Below, piece by piece: positions 22,600 through 33,234 of a DNA stretch of 64,000 bases. Origin of the DNA: Cephalopachus bancanus (Eukaryota > Chordata > Mammalia > Primates > Tarsiidae); contig JAPVLO010000278.1 in assembly GCA_027257055.1 (NCBI GenBank), forward strand, positions 3,038,001-3,102,000, read 5' to 3'. The notes below the pieces were generated by a model. The model was not told the origin of the DNA. It was given only the letters and a program-made list of their open reading frames with translations, and ran no database searches. The translations under genes were made by a program, and so were the position numbers. Every line of letters starts with the position of its first letter. The stretch's first letter is position 1.

Positions 22600-23020
22600 A
22601 ACAGTAAAGAAAAGCAACTGATATTTCCTGGTTGACTACAGTGTGCCTGGCACTGTGCATCCATCTAGGTATGTATCTATAGAGCTATGTGTCTTTGTAT
22701 GCATATATGTATGTCTGTATGTATGCATCTATCCATCATCTATGTGCATCTATGTGTCTATCTATACGTCTGTGTGTCTATGTATCTGTCTATGTATGTA
22801 TCTATCATTCTATTATCAATTTCTTTCATATTTCTAGTTAACATTTTTCTCATATTTTTCTAACATTGATTTCATCACCTTTATTCTTATATATAAAGAA
22901 ACAGAGACCCAGAATTCAGTAATGTTTTCAAGGTCAAAGACTAAGTAGAAATAAGATTTGAACCTATGTCCATTTATATTTGACGCCCACATTTTTTCTG
23001 CCGTATCACTAGCATCCTCA
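22600..23020 (-). repeat. MIR SINE, minus orientation, interrupted by a tetranucleotide microsatellite
   Basis: The 3'-end part (actgatatttcctggttgac, agtgtgcctggcactg) is at 22612-22660. The core and tRNA part (aaagaaacagagacccagaa, ttcaaggtcaaagactaagt) are at 22895-22950. A (TATS)n expansion separates them. Confidence 0.65.
22665..22825. repeat. Compound TATC/TATG/TGTC microsatellite
   Basis: About 160 bases of imperfect tatc, tatg and tgtc units, with tatgtatc and tctatgtg motifs. Likely variable in length. Confidence 0.9.
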
Positions 23021-23024
23021 GACA

Positions 23025-23585
23025 ATTGCGATCACCTAAAAATATCATTAGTAGGCTATCCACTTTAGATCTTTCTTAGTCCTAAGGTCACTGAGCTTTA
23101 CCAGTAGCCAAACTGGGCTCCCAAGAAACCAGGTTGGGCACTGCAAATGTGATGGATGAGGATGACTGCCTACTCTATTGGAGAAATCCCCCTGGGGTTC
23201 ATATTCAATTTTCATCCTTAAAAATAAAATTGTGATGACATTATTCCTATAATATTGATACATCTTCAAGTGCACCAAATGCCAGATGGATTTAATTGAA
23301 ATTTTTATATTTATTTTCTTTGGCTGATAGTTTAAAGAAGAGTATTCGTGTTTCTCTCTGTTATAGGGCATACTATTGTAGTAAAACCACAGATGCAGGG
23401 CACTTCAAAGTAGTGCTTTTTTTGCACCAAATTTATTTCAAGAAGACTCATGAAGTCCTGAACTCTGGATTGGGCCTTTGGGGTTCATCAACCTCAAGAC
23501 CCCAGTCTTATAGAATTAATCACACAAAGAAGTTAATTTCTTAATCTCTTTTTAGAGAGAAATGGGTGAAAGAAAATTTGGGCTC
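23025..23585. other. Unique AT-rich sequence
   Basis: No repeat recognised. A 107-codon minus frame at 23048-23371 has no visible domain. Confidence 0.3.
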
Positions 23586-23589
23586 TTGG

Positions 23590-24145
23590 TTCACATATGC
23601 ACCCCCCATGCCCCTGCAATTCCACTGCTAAGAATATATCAACAGAAATCCACACTTACGTGCACCGAAGAACATGTACAAGACTGACCATGGAGCCACT
23701 ACTTATAAAAACTCCAAAGCAAAAATACCACTCATTGCATCAGTAACAGAAAGGATAAGTTGTGGCATATTTCTACTACAGGAAACTACACAGCAGTGAA
23801 AAAGAAAGACCTATTCCAGGCCTTAACACAGATGAATTCCACACACATAATGTTAGGCAAAAGCAGTCATCCATAAGCATACATGCCACATAATTCAATT
23901 TCTATGAAGTTCAAAATATATGTAAAACTCATCTATGGTGCTAGAAGTCAAGACAGGGATTCCCTCTGAGGAGGGTATGACCGTTAAGGTTAGGGAGCCT
24001 TTGAGGATGCTGATGCCCTTCCATGTCTTGATATGGGCATAGGTTATTAAATGTGCTCACATAAAAATTCATCAAGGCACAAAAATATAATGAGTGGATG
24101 TTCCTATATATGTGCTATATATACTTCAATACAGTTTAAAAAAAA
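23590..24145 (+). mobile_element. Old L1M 3' part, plus orientation
   Basis: ctgcaattccactgctaaga, then gtggcatatttctactacag, then aaactacacagcagtgaaaa, and 3' UTR tctatggtgctagaagtcaa. Highly diverged, with many stops. Confidence 0.75.
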
Positions 24146-24149
24146 AAAC

Positions 24150-24350
24150 AGGGTTCAATTCCCATCTCTATTTTGGAGATGGGTTTTTGGGATTCACTTT
24201 ACCTTTACACGGCAGCTTCCTCATCTGAGAAACCAGCATTAATACAATCCACTGACAGGACTGTTGTGAGGATATAATAAGAGGCAGTACATAAAACACC
24301 TAGACCTAAACTTGACACATGGTAGGTGCTCAATACATAGTCATTCATTA
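24150..24350 (+). repeat. MIR SINE, plus orientation
   Basis: cagcttcctcatctgagaaa, then ggactgttgtgaggatataa, then acacatggtaggtgctcaat. Confidence 0.8.
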
Positions 24351-24354
24351 TTTA

Positions 24355-24945
24355 AATTTTTTTAATTAATGGAATTATTGAATATACACAAAACTAAAGA
24401 GAACAGTATTAAAAAAAACTCCATGGACCCATCACCCAGCTTCAGTAATTATCAACCTTTGGCCAAAGGTTTTAGCTAATGCATAGTTTAAAGACACAGA
24501 CTTTTACATTCATAGTTACATCAGTTTGCATTTCTAAGAAATAACTCTTTTAAAAGACATATTCAAGAAGATCAGTGATTGTCAGAGTTTGCAAGGGGAG
24601 AGATAATCAGGCAGCACAGAGGATTTTTAGGGCAGTGAAACTACTCTGTATGAAACCATAATGGTAGATGCATGTCATCATACATCTGTCCAGACCCAAA
24701 GAATGCCCAACACTGAGAGTGAACCCTAATATAAACTATGTCCTTTGTGTGATAATGATGCTCCAATGTAAGTTCATTGGTTATAACAAATATACCTCCC
24801 TGGTGGGTCTTTCTTAGGTCTAATGTGACCAAGGTTGGAAGTGAAGAAATTTGGGTTGGGGAAAGGGATGTATCGGAGTTCTTCACACTGTTCAATCTTA
24901 CTGTGAACCTAAAACTGTCCTAAAAAAAAAAAAAATCTATTTTTT
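24355..24945 (+). mobile_element. Old L1M (L1MA/MB-like) 3' end, plus orientation
   Basis: ccatggacccatcacccagc, then tggtagatgcatgtcatcat, then gagtgaaccctaatataaac, and the terminal gtgaacctaaaactgtccta plus A-run. This is a classic L1M 3' UTR. Confidence 0.85.
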
Positions 24946-25089
24946 AAAAATCACAATACCATGATTTTTAAAGACAACCATAACTATACAACTTCTTATT
25001 CACTTTCCCTAACTAACTAATGTCTTTCTATAGTTGTTTTGCTCAAATCAAGACCCAAACAATGTATACTTACTGTGTATTTTTTCAGG

Positions 25090-25392
25090 TCTTTTTTCTT
25101 TTTTTTAAGAGATAAGATCTCACTCCATTGCCCAGGCTGGAGAGCAGTGGTGTGATCATAGCTCACTGTAACCTCAAACACCTGGCTCAGGCGATCCTTC
25201 TGCTTCAACCTCCTAAGCAGTAGGACTATAGGTGTATCACCATGCCTGGCTAATTTTTAAAATTATTTTTTGTAGAGACGAGGTCTCACTATGTTACCCA
25301 GGCTCGTCTCAAACCCCTGGGCTCAGTTTTGATCCTCCAGCCTCAGCCTCCCAAAGTGTTGGGATTATAATCATAAGCCACTGTACCCAGCT
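25090..25392 (-). mobile_element. AluJ-like SINE, minus orientation
   Basis: gagataagatctcactccat, then attttttgtagagacgaggt, then ttgggattataatcataagc. Diverged, with near-duplicated tattttttca flanks. Confidence 0.93.
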
Positions 25393-25399
25393 ATTTTTT

Positions 25400-26080
25400 T
25401 TCATTCTCAATTCATTCAATCTTTTAACAAGTCACAAGGACAGTGAATAGGGAGGCTGTCAATGACAATTAACCATCAATCACAGAATACTGTGTGATGG
25501 AGAAAAAAGGACTATTTCCATGAAGGCCCCTAAAAACATCCAGAGATTCTCTCTATAGTACTCTTCTGAATTCTTTAGAACCATGGATGGTTGCTGTCAC
25601 TGTCAAAACAAGCTCTAACACAATCAAGAAAAGACTCTTCAACACAAGACTGAATACAAATAGGAGAGGAGTCACTATTGCCACACCTATCTGCGGAAGA
25701 CATTCTGTAAAGGGTATTTCCAGGAAGGCAGACAAGGTTGGTATCTGGTTTCACTGTTTATATGAAACAAGTGTCTTAAGCTCCTCAAATCAACATATTG
25801 CCCAAATTTAGGTGAAAGTAGCAAACAGGACCTAATTTCTACACCTTGTGTCTCTTCCCTCTACTCTTTCAGCACTGCCCAAAGAAGCTGTCGTTTTTAT
25901 CTTGCACACTGAATGCTGTCCTCTGAAGTCTGAACAAAGGCGGGATCACATGCCCAAGCAGTATTTTACCTTGTGCTGATTCCTTACAAAAACAGATTAT
26001 CTCCTGGATTGCATGCATCAGAAAGTTCTTCCTTTCAAGGAGGAATCTTACTGCATTTTGTTCAATAACCAGCTAACGTT
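25400..26080. other. Unique sequence, no gene recognised
   Basis: No clear repeat or coding feature. The 25850-26080 part may be L2-derived, but I could not place it. Confidence 0.3.
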
Positions 26081-26084
26081 TCTG

Positions 26085-26225
26085 TCTCCTCCAACGAGAT
26101 CATGAGTCCCCAGTGAAGGGGCCTTCATTTTATCCACATGTCTGGTCCCCATTCCAGCATAGTGCCTGGCACACAGTGACCCCAAAACAAATGTATGTGG
26201 GACAAATTAGTGAATGAGGGTGAGT
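26085..26225 (+). repeat. L2 LINE 3' end, plus orientation
   Basis: gagatcatgagtccccagtg, then gtccccattccagcatagtg, then cctggcacacagtgac and a tgaatgag end. Confidence 0.65.
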
Positions 26226-26229
26226 GAAG

Positions 26230-26720
26230 GCTGTGGGAAAGTCCAGGATTGGGAGTGGGAGGCCTGCTGTCTGGACTCATCTCAGCCCCTGACACTAGGG
26301 GGGACTCAAGAAAAGCCACGAACTTCTGTGGGCTACTGCTGATTTCCAGAATCTCTCTCAACTCTCCCCCCCTCCCCATAAAAGTCCACAATTCTAGAAG
26401 GTGTTTGATTTACCTGCTGCTTTGCTGTGTTGATCTACTTGTTAATCTACATTTTCAACTAATTGCTAAGCACACTTCTGATACCTTTCCGAATGCTCAC
26501 AGCAACACCACTTTGTTTTGCCAGTTGCTCTGTACCTCCCACGTCTATTTCATTCCCACTACAGCCTGCGGTGGCAACAACCAGAAGAGCTAGAAGCAAG
26601 CCTCCCATCTAACTTACCTCACGGCATGACACATGCCAGACATGGTTCAGCTAAGCTGCCCTGGAACTAGAGTGAGTGGGGGCTCAGGAGGTTGTTCCTT
26701 CCCCCTCAGTCAATGTCTGG
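26230..26720. other. Unique sequence with a CTCF-like core
   Basis: No repeat recognised. Contains the CTCF-like site at 26292-26306 and a 114-codon plus frame at 26249-26593 with no recognised homology. Confidence 0.3.
26292..26306 (+). promoter_or_regulatory. CTCF-like core motif, 13 of 15 positions
   Basis: acactaggggggact on the plus strand fits CCASYAGRKGGCRSY at 13 of 15 positions. Its orientation is opposite to the sites at 6622 and 19530, so the sites point away from each other. Confidence 0.25.
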
Positions 26721-26723
26721 CCC

Positions 26724-26806
26724 TGCTGTGACAATGATGAGCATTTCTTTGTCATGTGCTGTGACAATGATGAGTGATCATTGTCAAAAACAATGATGAG
26801 TGATCA
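26724..26806. repeat. Local short direct repeats with a hairpin
   Basis: tgctgtgacaatgatgag occurs exactly twice (26724-26741, 26757-26774) and caatgatgagtgatca twice (26765-26780, 26791-26806). A perfect 9-base stem, tgacaatga/tcattgtca, lies at 26762-26786. Consistent with replication slippage. Confidence 0.85.
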
Positions 26807-26809
26807 GAC

Positions 26810-27600
26810 GGGTTAAGGGGGACAGGTAGGGGCCAGGAGAAGAGACCAAGTGGGTGGGACACTCACCCCCAAAAAAAGCACTAGGTCTCCTCTCTCCTGC
26901 CCTCTAACCTATACCCCCTATGGAGTAACCCAGTCTAGAAAAGAACTCTGGCTTTTAGCTTGCCGACAACTCATCTTCTGACAGTGTTAGTTGATGACTT
27001 TACTGAGGCTTAAGATGTGACCAATATAGGTGCTGAGAGAAGGGAAGGGAGGAGTTGGGTTATATTTATTTCGTCCTTTTTTTACTGGCTTAAAATTATG
27101 CACACAACTGGGATGAGTATTGTTTACATTTTCTAAAACTTTCTGGCATCACTGCTACTAATATATGCTCATAGTCTATAAATATAAAAACAGATTTGAA
27201 CAGAGAAGAAAACAAAAGTTACCACATACTATAGGCCTTTTAAATTACAGAGCCTCTTTGGCTTTCTCATATAAGTGAATATATTTCTCATATGCCCATA
27301 ATCATACTTCTACTCATCAGGCTTAATGGAGTTTTATTCCATTCTAAATTCTATTCCATTCTATTCTATTCTAGTGGAATAAAATGTGAGAAATTCCATC
27401 ATATGGCTGCACTTTTCATTTACTGGAGAGTTGTATTTGGCGATGGAATTTTTCACAATAGAAAACTTCTATGACACAAAAGAAGGAATGTTTTGTGGTA
27501 GAACAAATTGTTCCACTATCAAAGTTCTAGGCAAAGGGGCTTCTCTCCCTCCTGACCCTCTCAGCTGGACAATCATGTGATTGGTCAGCGTATAAACACA
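26810..27600. other. Mostly unclassified AT-rich sequence with a pentanucleotide tract
   Basis: No family assigned. 27060-27300 has the feel of an old LINE remnant but lacks diagnostic motifs. A (ATTCT/ATTCC)n tract lies at 27334-27373. Confidence 0.3.
27334..27373. repeat. (ATTCT/ATTCC)n simple repeat
   Basis: Imperfect pentamer repeat: ttccattct, aattct, attccattct, attctattct. Confidence 0.8.
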
Positions 27601-27604
27601 GCAG

Positions 27605-27760
27605 CCTACAATGGCAGGCTAAGAAACGAACAAGACTTAAAGTCTGAAAACCTGGCTTCAAATCCAAATTCCATCTCTTGCTAGCCTGGGAACCTTGGAC
27701 AAGTCACTTACTCTTTCCATGTTCAAATTCCTCATTAATAAGTGGAGTACAAATGCACCA
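27605..27760 (+). repeat. MIR SINE, plus orientation
   Basis: cctggcttcaaatccaaatt, then gaccttggacaagtcactta-like gaaccttggacaagtcac, then caaattcctcattaataagt. Confidence 0.7.
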
Positions 27761-27764
27761 TAAA

Positions 27765-28390
27765 ATTAAAAACACAGCACTAAAACACAGGGCAAGGAAG
27801 AAACCGGGTCGTCAGTGAAAATTCTTCATAAACTATAATGATCTGTGAGGAGTGATTATTGACTAGACGCATTCCCACCTTCAAGGGTTCAAAGGTAATC
27901 TAATCATTGAGTCAGCTCCTCCATACCACATCCTGACAGGTGGAAGCTAGCTGCAGCCAAAAGTATAGAATGCTCTCAATGGCATTTTTGGACAGTTGTC
28001 TGCTTCTCACTGTTGGAACACCTCCCAGCTCAGATATTGTCACCTTCAGACTATCTATCGTCTCCAAACAGGTTCGACTTCTAAAGGAACATTCTAAATG
28101 ATCCCCTATTCAAACGTCAAGGAGACTGGCTAGACCAGCACGATGAGCCAAGAGATGTTAAGTTACACACATTGTTAGGGGCCACAAAGCACTGCTCTGT
28201 CTCCCTCCATTTCCCCCATCCCACAGCACCAACAACACATTGTCTGTATGGTCCAGTCCTAAAGTCTCTGGCCCCTGTGAGCTGGCTGTCCTCAGAGGGG
28301 AATCAGGGCCATTTGTGGAGGGACTTTTACAGAGTGTTGGCCCAGTGGCCCCACAATTCAGAAATGTACTCCATACCTCATACAGGGAGT
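27765..28390. other. Unique sequence, no gene recognised
   Basis: Overlapping 81- and 99-codon frames on opposite strands near 28158-28457 are unsupported. Confidence 0.35.
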
Positions 28391-28394
28391 GATC

Positions 28395-28520
28395 AGAAGA
28401 GTGACTATTTGAGGTAAGCACTGCCTCTCTGGGCCTCAGTTTCCTTATCAGGAACATTAAGGGGTTGGACCCAATGACTGTCAGAATCTCTCCTTGCTCA
28501 AAATGCCACGAACCTGTAAG
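28395..28520 (+). repeat. MIR SINE fragment, plus orientation
   Basis: ctctctgggcctcagtttcc, then aaggggttggacccaatgac, then tgtcagaatctctccttgct. Confidence 0.65.
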
Positions 28521-28625
28521 TTCCTGTTCATTTTTGTTTTTCTGCTAGTACCCAGCACAGTGCCTGTAATAATATACATTCTTTGCAGTATCTGTTGGAG
28601 GAATGTATAATGGATAAATGGATGG
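28520..28625 (+). repeat. L2 LINE 3' end, plus orientation
   Basis: ctagtacccagcacagtgcc, then tctgttggaggaatgtataa. Confidence 0.55.
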
Positions 28626-28639
28626 AAAATTCTGTACTT

Positions 28640-29225
28640 GCCATGAATGGAAATACAATATTGAGGAATTATACTCTAATTCATCATGGGGTGTCAAGTG
28701 GTGACCAAAAATGCTGAAGCCATTTGGCCCTCAGGTTCTGACACAAATGAAGACATTCCTGGAGGTAGCAGGATGGAGTATATTAAATTGGAACTGCTTG
28801 AGAACACCTAGGACACATGGCTCATATATCAGGGGCCCGGAAAACATTGCACTGGGGCCTGGAGATGGCCATATTTGGTACCCATCTATGGTTTTGGAGG
28901 CCTCTCCCCTTCCACACTGGTTATAAGTTTGTGCATGTAGTGACATGTATGCATTCAAAAGCCAAATGTCCTGCAATGTCGAGGGTTAGCTGTCTATAGC
29001 AGAACCTGAAAGTTACTCTATCTGACCTTACACCAGATGGCACCTGGCTCTCTAAAGCTTTCATCACCCTTGGATAAGTCTCACACCCCATCAGGCCTAT
29101 GAACTCGGAAGTGCTTGGCAATCCAGAGTCGCTGGGCAGATCACAGAGTTCTCCCAGCTGCCATCCAACCCCAACCCCAACCTCAACGCCAGGCACACTG
29201 GCTTCCCAGTGAAAAATCACATTTT
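28640..29225. other. Unique sequence, no gene recognised
   Basis: No repeat recognised. Short frames on both strands only. Confidence 0.35.
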
Positions 29226-29229
29226 AAGT

Positions 29230-29720
29230 ACAGTGGTAACTTTCTCCAGAGAGGTTATTTTGAAAATATGTTGCAAATTTTAAGAAAGTACATACTCTTT
29301 GGCCCTGCAGTTTCATGTCTAGGAGATAATTTGATAAATGCACACACATGTATGTACATGGATATTCCTAAGTTTTTTTATATAAGGGAAAAATTGAGAA
29401 CAACCTAAATATCCATTACTACTGATATATCAATTAAATACATTATGATTTACTGATGAATCAAATACTCTGCATCATAAAAATTATAAATACATCACAA
29501 AAGACACAAATGCCATACTACTGATAAAACAGTTTATAGGATGCAACCCTTACATGCAAATATTTCAGATACATTACACATAGAGAGATGACCAGAAGGC
29601 TTCTCATGGAAATTTTAACTTATTACCTGGATCTTCAGATTTGACATAAATTTCCCTCCATGCTTTCTCTTTACAGTTTGAACTCTTCACCATAAATGTG
29701 TTCTTTACTAAGATTTTTTT
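29230..29720 (+). mobile_element. Old L1M ORF2 end and 3' UTR, plus orientation
   Basis: tttggccctgcagtttcatg, then taggagataatttgataaat, then gaacaacctaaatatccatt and cattatgatttactgatgaa: the eroded ORF2 C-terminal region. Confidence 0.75.
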
Positions 29721-29724
29721 AAAA

Positions 29725-30165
29725 AGTATTTTCATTTTGGAATAATAAAAATTCAATGGCAGCCTTGCAAGGGAAAAAGAAAGAATGAAGATCTCCCCCA
29801 AATAGTTAAAATGAATTTCTAAGCGTGTGTGTACTTGTCACACACATTATTCCCACCTAAATGACCAGAGAGGAAGTACTTAGCATGTGTGGTAGCTAGC
29901 TGCCAGGTAACCAATTCCTGATACAGGACGGGTGTCCTACAGAGTGAGAATCCTAAGGAAGTTCCAGTTTATGTTTTAAAATGGAGACAAGAGACTTTCT
30001 CTACTGCCATCTGTAACTCTCATTTACTGTGGTCCCTCCACATCCTTAGTGAGAATTAGTTGAAGACCTTTCTAACTATTATTATTAAATTACACATCTC
30101 TCAATTTCAACTACAGTCCTTGCATCTTCCTCCTTCTAACTAGAAGGGAACAGAGAACCTGAAAA
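29725..30165. other. Unique sequence, nothing recognised
   Basis: No repeat or gene recognised. Confidence 0.3.
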
Positions 30166-30169
30166 CCCA

Positions 30170-30335
30170 ATCCTTGCAGAATGTGAGAGACAGTGAGAGA
30201 CCATCAGTCCAATGTCCTCACTTTACAAAACAGGATACACATTTTGGAGAAAATAATTTGAATTAGATATTGACAGAGCCTGGGTTAGAAAAAAGTCTTC
30301 CAACTCCCAGTCCTGTGTTCTCTGCACCTTTCTCA
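30170..30335 (-). repeat. MIR SINE, minus orientation
   Basis: gaccatcagtccaatgtcct, then cactttacaaaacaggatac, then cagagcctgggttag. Confidence 0.6.
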
Positions 30336-30439
30336 CAACCATGTCCTTGTTTGGGACCCATTTTTCTCTTGCTTGGACTATTGTAATAGTCATCATACAG
30401 GTTTTTCCTCTCCACATCTCCTCCACACTAAAGCTCACA

Positions 30440-31065
30440 CTTCCTGACACCAGAGGATCTCCCTAAAACACTGATCTGACCATATCTTTCCACTGAACAA
30501 ATCTTTTCCAATGTCCCTCATGAACTCTAAGACAAAATCCAGGCTTCTCTGCATTTCACACAAGCCCCTACAAGATCTGGCCACTGTTCTAGCCTCATCT
30601 TCCACTTTTTTCCTTTAGTCTCCTAAAACCATACATCTCCTCTACTCCAAACAGATTGAACTATGCACAGTTTCCCTACCAGCTGCTGTATTTATTTGTG
30701 TTTATACACATATGCTTTGTCCTATGGGAATAATCTTCTACAATGTATTTGCTAGAAAACCCCTACTCTTCCTTCAAAATCCAACTTAAGTGTCCTTGAA
30801 GTCTTCTCTAAGTCCCAGGCACAGTTATTACATGCCCACCCCCCACCCCACCCCCGCCCCGGCCCAATTCTCCCATAGACTCCTATGGGCAACAATTGTG
30901 AGGTACACTTACCTTCCCACTAAAGTGTCATTCAAATTCTCGAGTTTTTCTTTTCTCATTCATCTTGTGAACACAGATCTTAATACAAAAATGGAAGTAA
31001 ATATTTAATAAAATTCTGCAGAATGAAATAATGACTAAATGGATGACTAGATAGATAAATGGATA
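30440..31065 (+). mobile_element. L2 LINE, plus orientation, long 3' segment
   Basis: aaaacactgatctgaccata, then actctaagacaaaatccagg, then agatctggccactgttctag, then ttcaaaatccaacttaagtg, and a gatgac/aaatgga terminal region. This is the longest L2 in the window. A C-rich G-quadruplex-forming tract (30835-30865) sits inside it. Confidence 0.85.
30835..30865 (-). other. G-quadruplex motif on the minus strand (C-rich on plus)
   Basis: Plus-strand C-runs of 3, 6, 4, 5, 4 and 3, with loops of one base except the last of two. The minus strand therefore has at least four G-runs of four or more with one-base loops. Confidence 0.8.
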
Positions 31066-31069
31066 AAAA

Positions 31070-31325
31070 CCATGCTGCCATTCCTTTTATTCATGAGTTC
31101 TTTCCACAGGAAGGAAACTTACAGAAGGCTGGAACAACAGGGAAAACACTTGGTACTCTAAAGGAGAGTCTTTTACAGCACATTTATGAACCACAGTGGT
31201 ACCCTGAAGAAACAGCCTTTCATGTACAACAGCCGAGAATGCTTCATGTAGTCGAGTAAATGAGAGTTTACTCCAAGGGACTATCCTATAACTACTTAAT
31301 TTAAGGATTGACTTAGTCCTGAAGC
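31070..31325. other. Unique sequence
   Basis: No repeat or gene recognised. A 66-codon frame at 31059-31259 is unsupported. Confidence 0.3.
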
Positions 31326-31329
31326 ACTA

Positions 31330-31470
31330 ATCAGCTCCTGAAAACACAACTAGCATTCTAGACCGGAAGCTCATGGAAGCCAACAACAAAACCACTCATA
31401 CTCAGTAGGCCTGCATGCCCCTTGGAGCCTAATACATGGTAGAAGCTCTGTATACTCTACTTGCCAAATA
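31330..31470 (+). repeat. L2 LINE 3' end, plus orientation
   Basis: ctagaccggaagctcatgga, then ttggagcctaatacatggta, then gaagctctgtatac. Confidence 0.5.
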
Positions 31471-31539
31471 AATAAGCTAGTTAAAAGCCAAAAACACAAT
31501 GGAGCAGTGAATATAAGCACTATTTTTTGTTTATAAAAG

Positions 31540-31690
31540 TTGAAAAGGACTCTCAGTTCATCCAACCCAAGTCCCTCATTTCACAAGGGCAGAATCTGAA
31601 GCTCAGAGAGACCAACTGACCTCCCCAACGACCCACAGCAAGTTCATGGGAGCATTAGGACTGTGCTAGGGCTTCTGATGGCCTCCACTG
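31540..31690 (-). repeat. MIR SINE, minus orientation
   Basis: ctctcagttcatccaaccca, then tcacaagggcagaatctgaa, then gctcagagagaccaactgac. Confidence 0.7.
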
Positions 31691-31699
31691 TGACATGCT

Positions 31700-32555
31700 G
31701 ACTGTCTAGGCAAGTCTAAAGTAACACTGGCAATAATATTCAGAGCTCTAGGCACAGGCTTCTCTAGAAAGTGCCAGACAGCACACAGGCTGGGGTGTGA
31801 GATGCACAGCTAGTCATCCCCAGAGAGGTTTACCTGAGCTCCCCAAAGTTTTTCTTCTTCTTCCTTTTTTTAAATCTTGAATTGTTTGGTGAAGAGTGTC
31901 TCAAGCCAGGAGCAGACACACATGTGCCCCCCTCCCCCTCTCCCCTCCTTTGTTCTTCTCTTTGAGCTGGGCCCACTGGAGGAGCATTGTACAGTGCCCC
32001 TGCTGGGTCTACAAGGCCCCTTTTCGGTTCAATTAATGAGCCATAAATAACCCAATGAAGGTGTCAACAAAGAGGGTAATTTATCATACCTTGTCAGGAG
32101 GGTGAGCCTTGTGAGGCAAACGCTCATTCACAGTCTGGCGCAACATGTTAAGATTTATTCCTGGCCAGGTCCCTCCTCCTCCAGGTCCTCCCCCTCCCCC
32201 CCACCAAAATTTATCTTCCACAGGAATCCTCACAGGTGTGCTGCTTTGACAAATAAGCTATGAAGTCTGGTATTCATCACTGGCCGGTCTTTGTTGGGAT
32301 GAAGGCAGCAGGAAATAAATTTATTTTAGAGGGAAGGTACTTGTGATTCAAACATGCTCAAGGGGAGCAGCGAGGTTATTTCCAGCCTCCCGGCTCTGCA
32401 AAACGAGAGAGGGAGATAATGCTAGGACAGCCTCTCTCTTCAGTATTGACTACTTGGTGGAAGAACAGCCAGGACTTACTGAGATGGCACCCTTGGCTGC
32501 CAGTCTGTAGACTCCAGTCACATTGTCTCAAAAATGTGGGGTTGGAAAATCGTAC
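31700..32555. other. Repeat-free unique block
   Basis: No interspersed repeats. CT-rich tracts lie at 31925-31950 and 32168-32205. It contains the candidate element described at 31960-32340. Confidence 0.4.
31960..32340. promoter_or_regulatory. Candidate conserved enhancer-like element
   Basis: Repeat-free and motif-dense: aattaatgag (homeodomain) at 32031, gtcaaca forkhead core at 32063-32069 overlapping aacaaag (SOX/TCF) at 32066-32072, and a GATA site (ttatc) at 32081. No coding potential. Function inferred from motifs only. Confidence 0.25.
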
Positions 32556-32559
32556 ACTG

Positions 32560-32657
32560 AATGCATGTGGCCAGTGGCTAGCGACTACCACATTGCATGG
32601 CTCAGCTCTATCCCATTGCTCTACGTATTTGAATTGCGGATAGCAGACACAAATTAG
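32560..32657 (+). repeat. Copy 1 of a local 98-base duplication
   Basis: About 82% identical to 33134-33231. Both contain gtggccagtggcta and the stretch around cccattgct, followed by tatttgaatt. Part matches the right half of a hAT-Charlie short element, but similarity continues beyond its end. Confidence 0.65.
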
Positions 32658-32744
32658 CAGACATCTGAAATGCCCAGAATCACTGCCTTGGGAGGTAGGC
32701 CAGCTTCAATACTCGACTTCTGGCTTCCCTTCAGGCACTGACCC

Positions 32745-32930
32745 TGAATGGTGAGTTTGTATAACAGCCATCTGGAGTGCTTATAAAAATACAGATTCCC
32801 AGGCCTGTCCCCGTTTCTGAGAGATACTGGTATGGAAGGTCTAGGAAGAGGCCCAGGAGTTTGTATTTGGCCAAGCTTTCTCTGCCATTTTTGTCTTCGG
32901 ATGGACACAGTTTCTACAAACTCACACTCT
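32745..32930. mobile_element. MER5-like hAT remnant
   Basis: ggagtgcttataaaaataca, then gattcccaggcctgtccccg, then caggagtttgtatttggcca: the standard MER5 body. It provides most of the 118-codon minus frame at 32654-33010, which is not a gene. Confidence 0.75.
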
Positions 32931-33004
32931 GGACCAGGACATGCTGCTTGGTTGTCTCTAGGGCATTCACTTAAGTTCTTTGCATTGAGGGAAATGTTCT
33001 CTAT

Positions 33005-33215
33005 CTGCACTGCCCAATACTAAGGGCCCACATGGAAGAGTGACTGATTGCTTGGAGATATTGAGCACTAAAAGTATGACTAGTGTAAGAGAGAAACTAA
33101 ATTTCTTAATTTTATTTAATTTTAATTAATTCAAATGTATGTGGCCAGTGGCTAATGACTAGCATATTGGATGGCATAGCTCTAGCCCATTGCTCTGCAT
33201 ATTTGAATTCTGGGG
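33005..33215. mobile_element. hAT-Charlie-type short element
   Basis: Ends ctgcactgcccaatac and tattggatggcatag, an inverted terminal pair. The middle is an AT-rich ttaattttatttaattttaa. Same family as the remnant at 16590. Confidence 0.65.
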
Positions 33216-33231
33216 AGCAGATACAAACTAA
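33134..33231 (+). repeat. Copy 2 of a local 98-base duplication
   Basis: Partner of 32560-32657. Overlaps the right half of the hAT element and extends about 45 bases past it. Confidence 0.65.
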
Positions 33232-33234
33232 AAA

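Noticed and set aside
32654..33010. 118-codon minus-strand frame
   Set aside because: Largely a MER5-like transposon remnant, with no domain.
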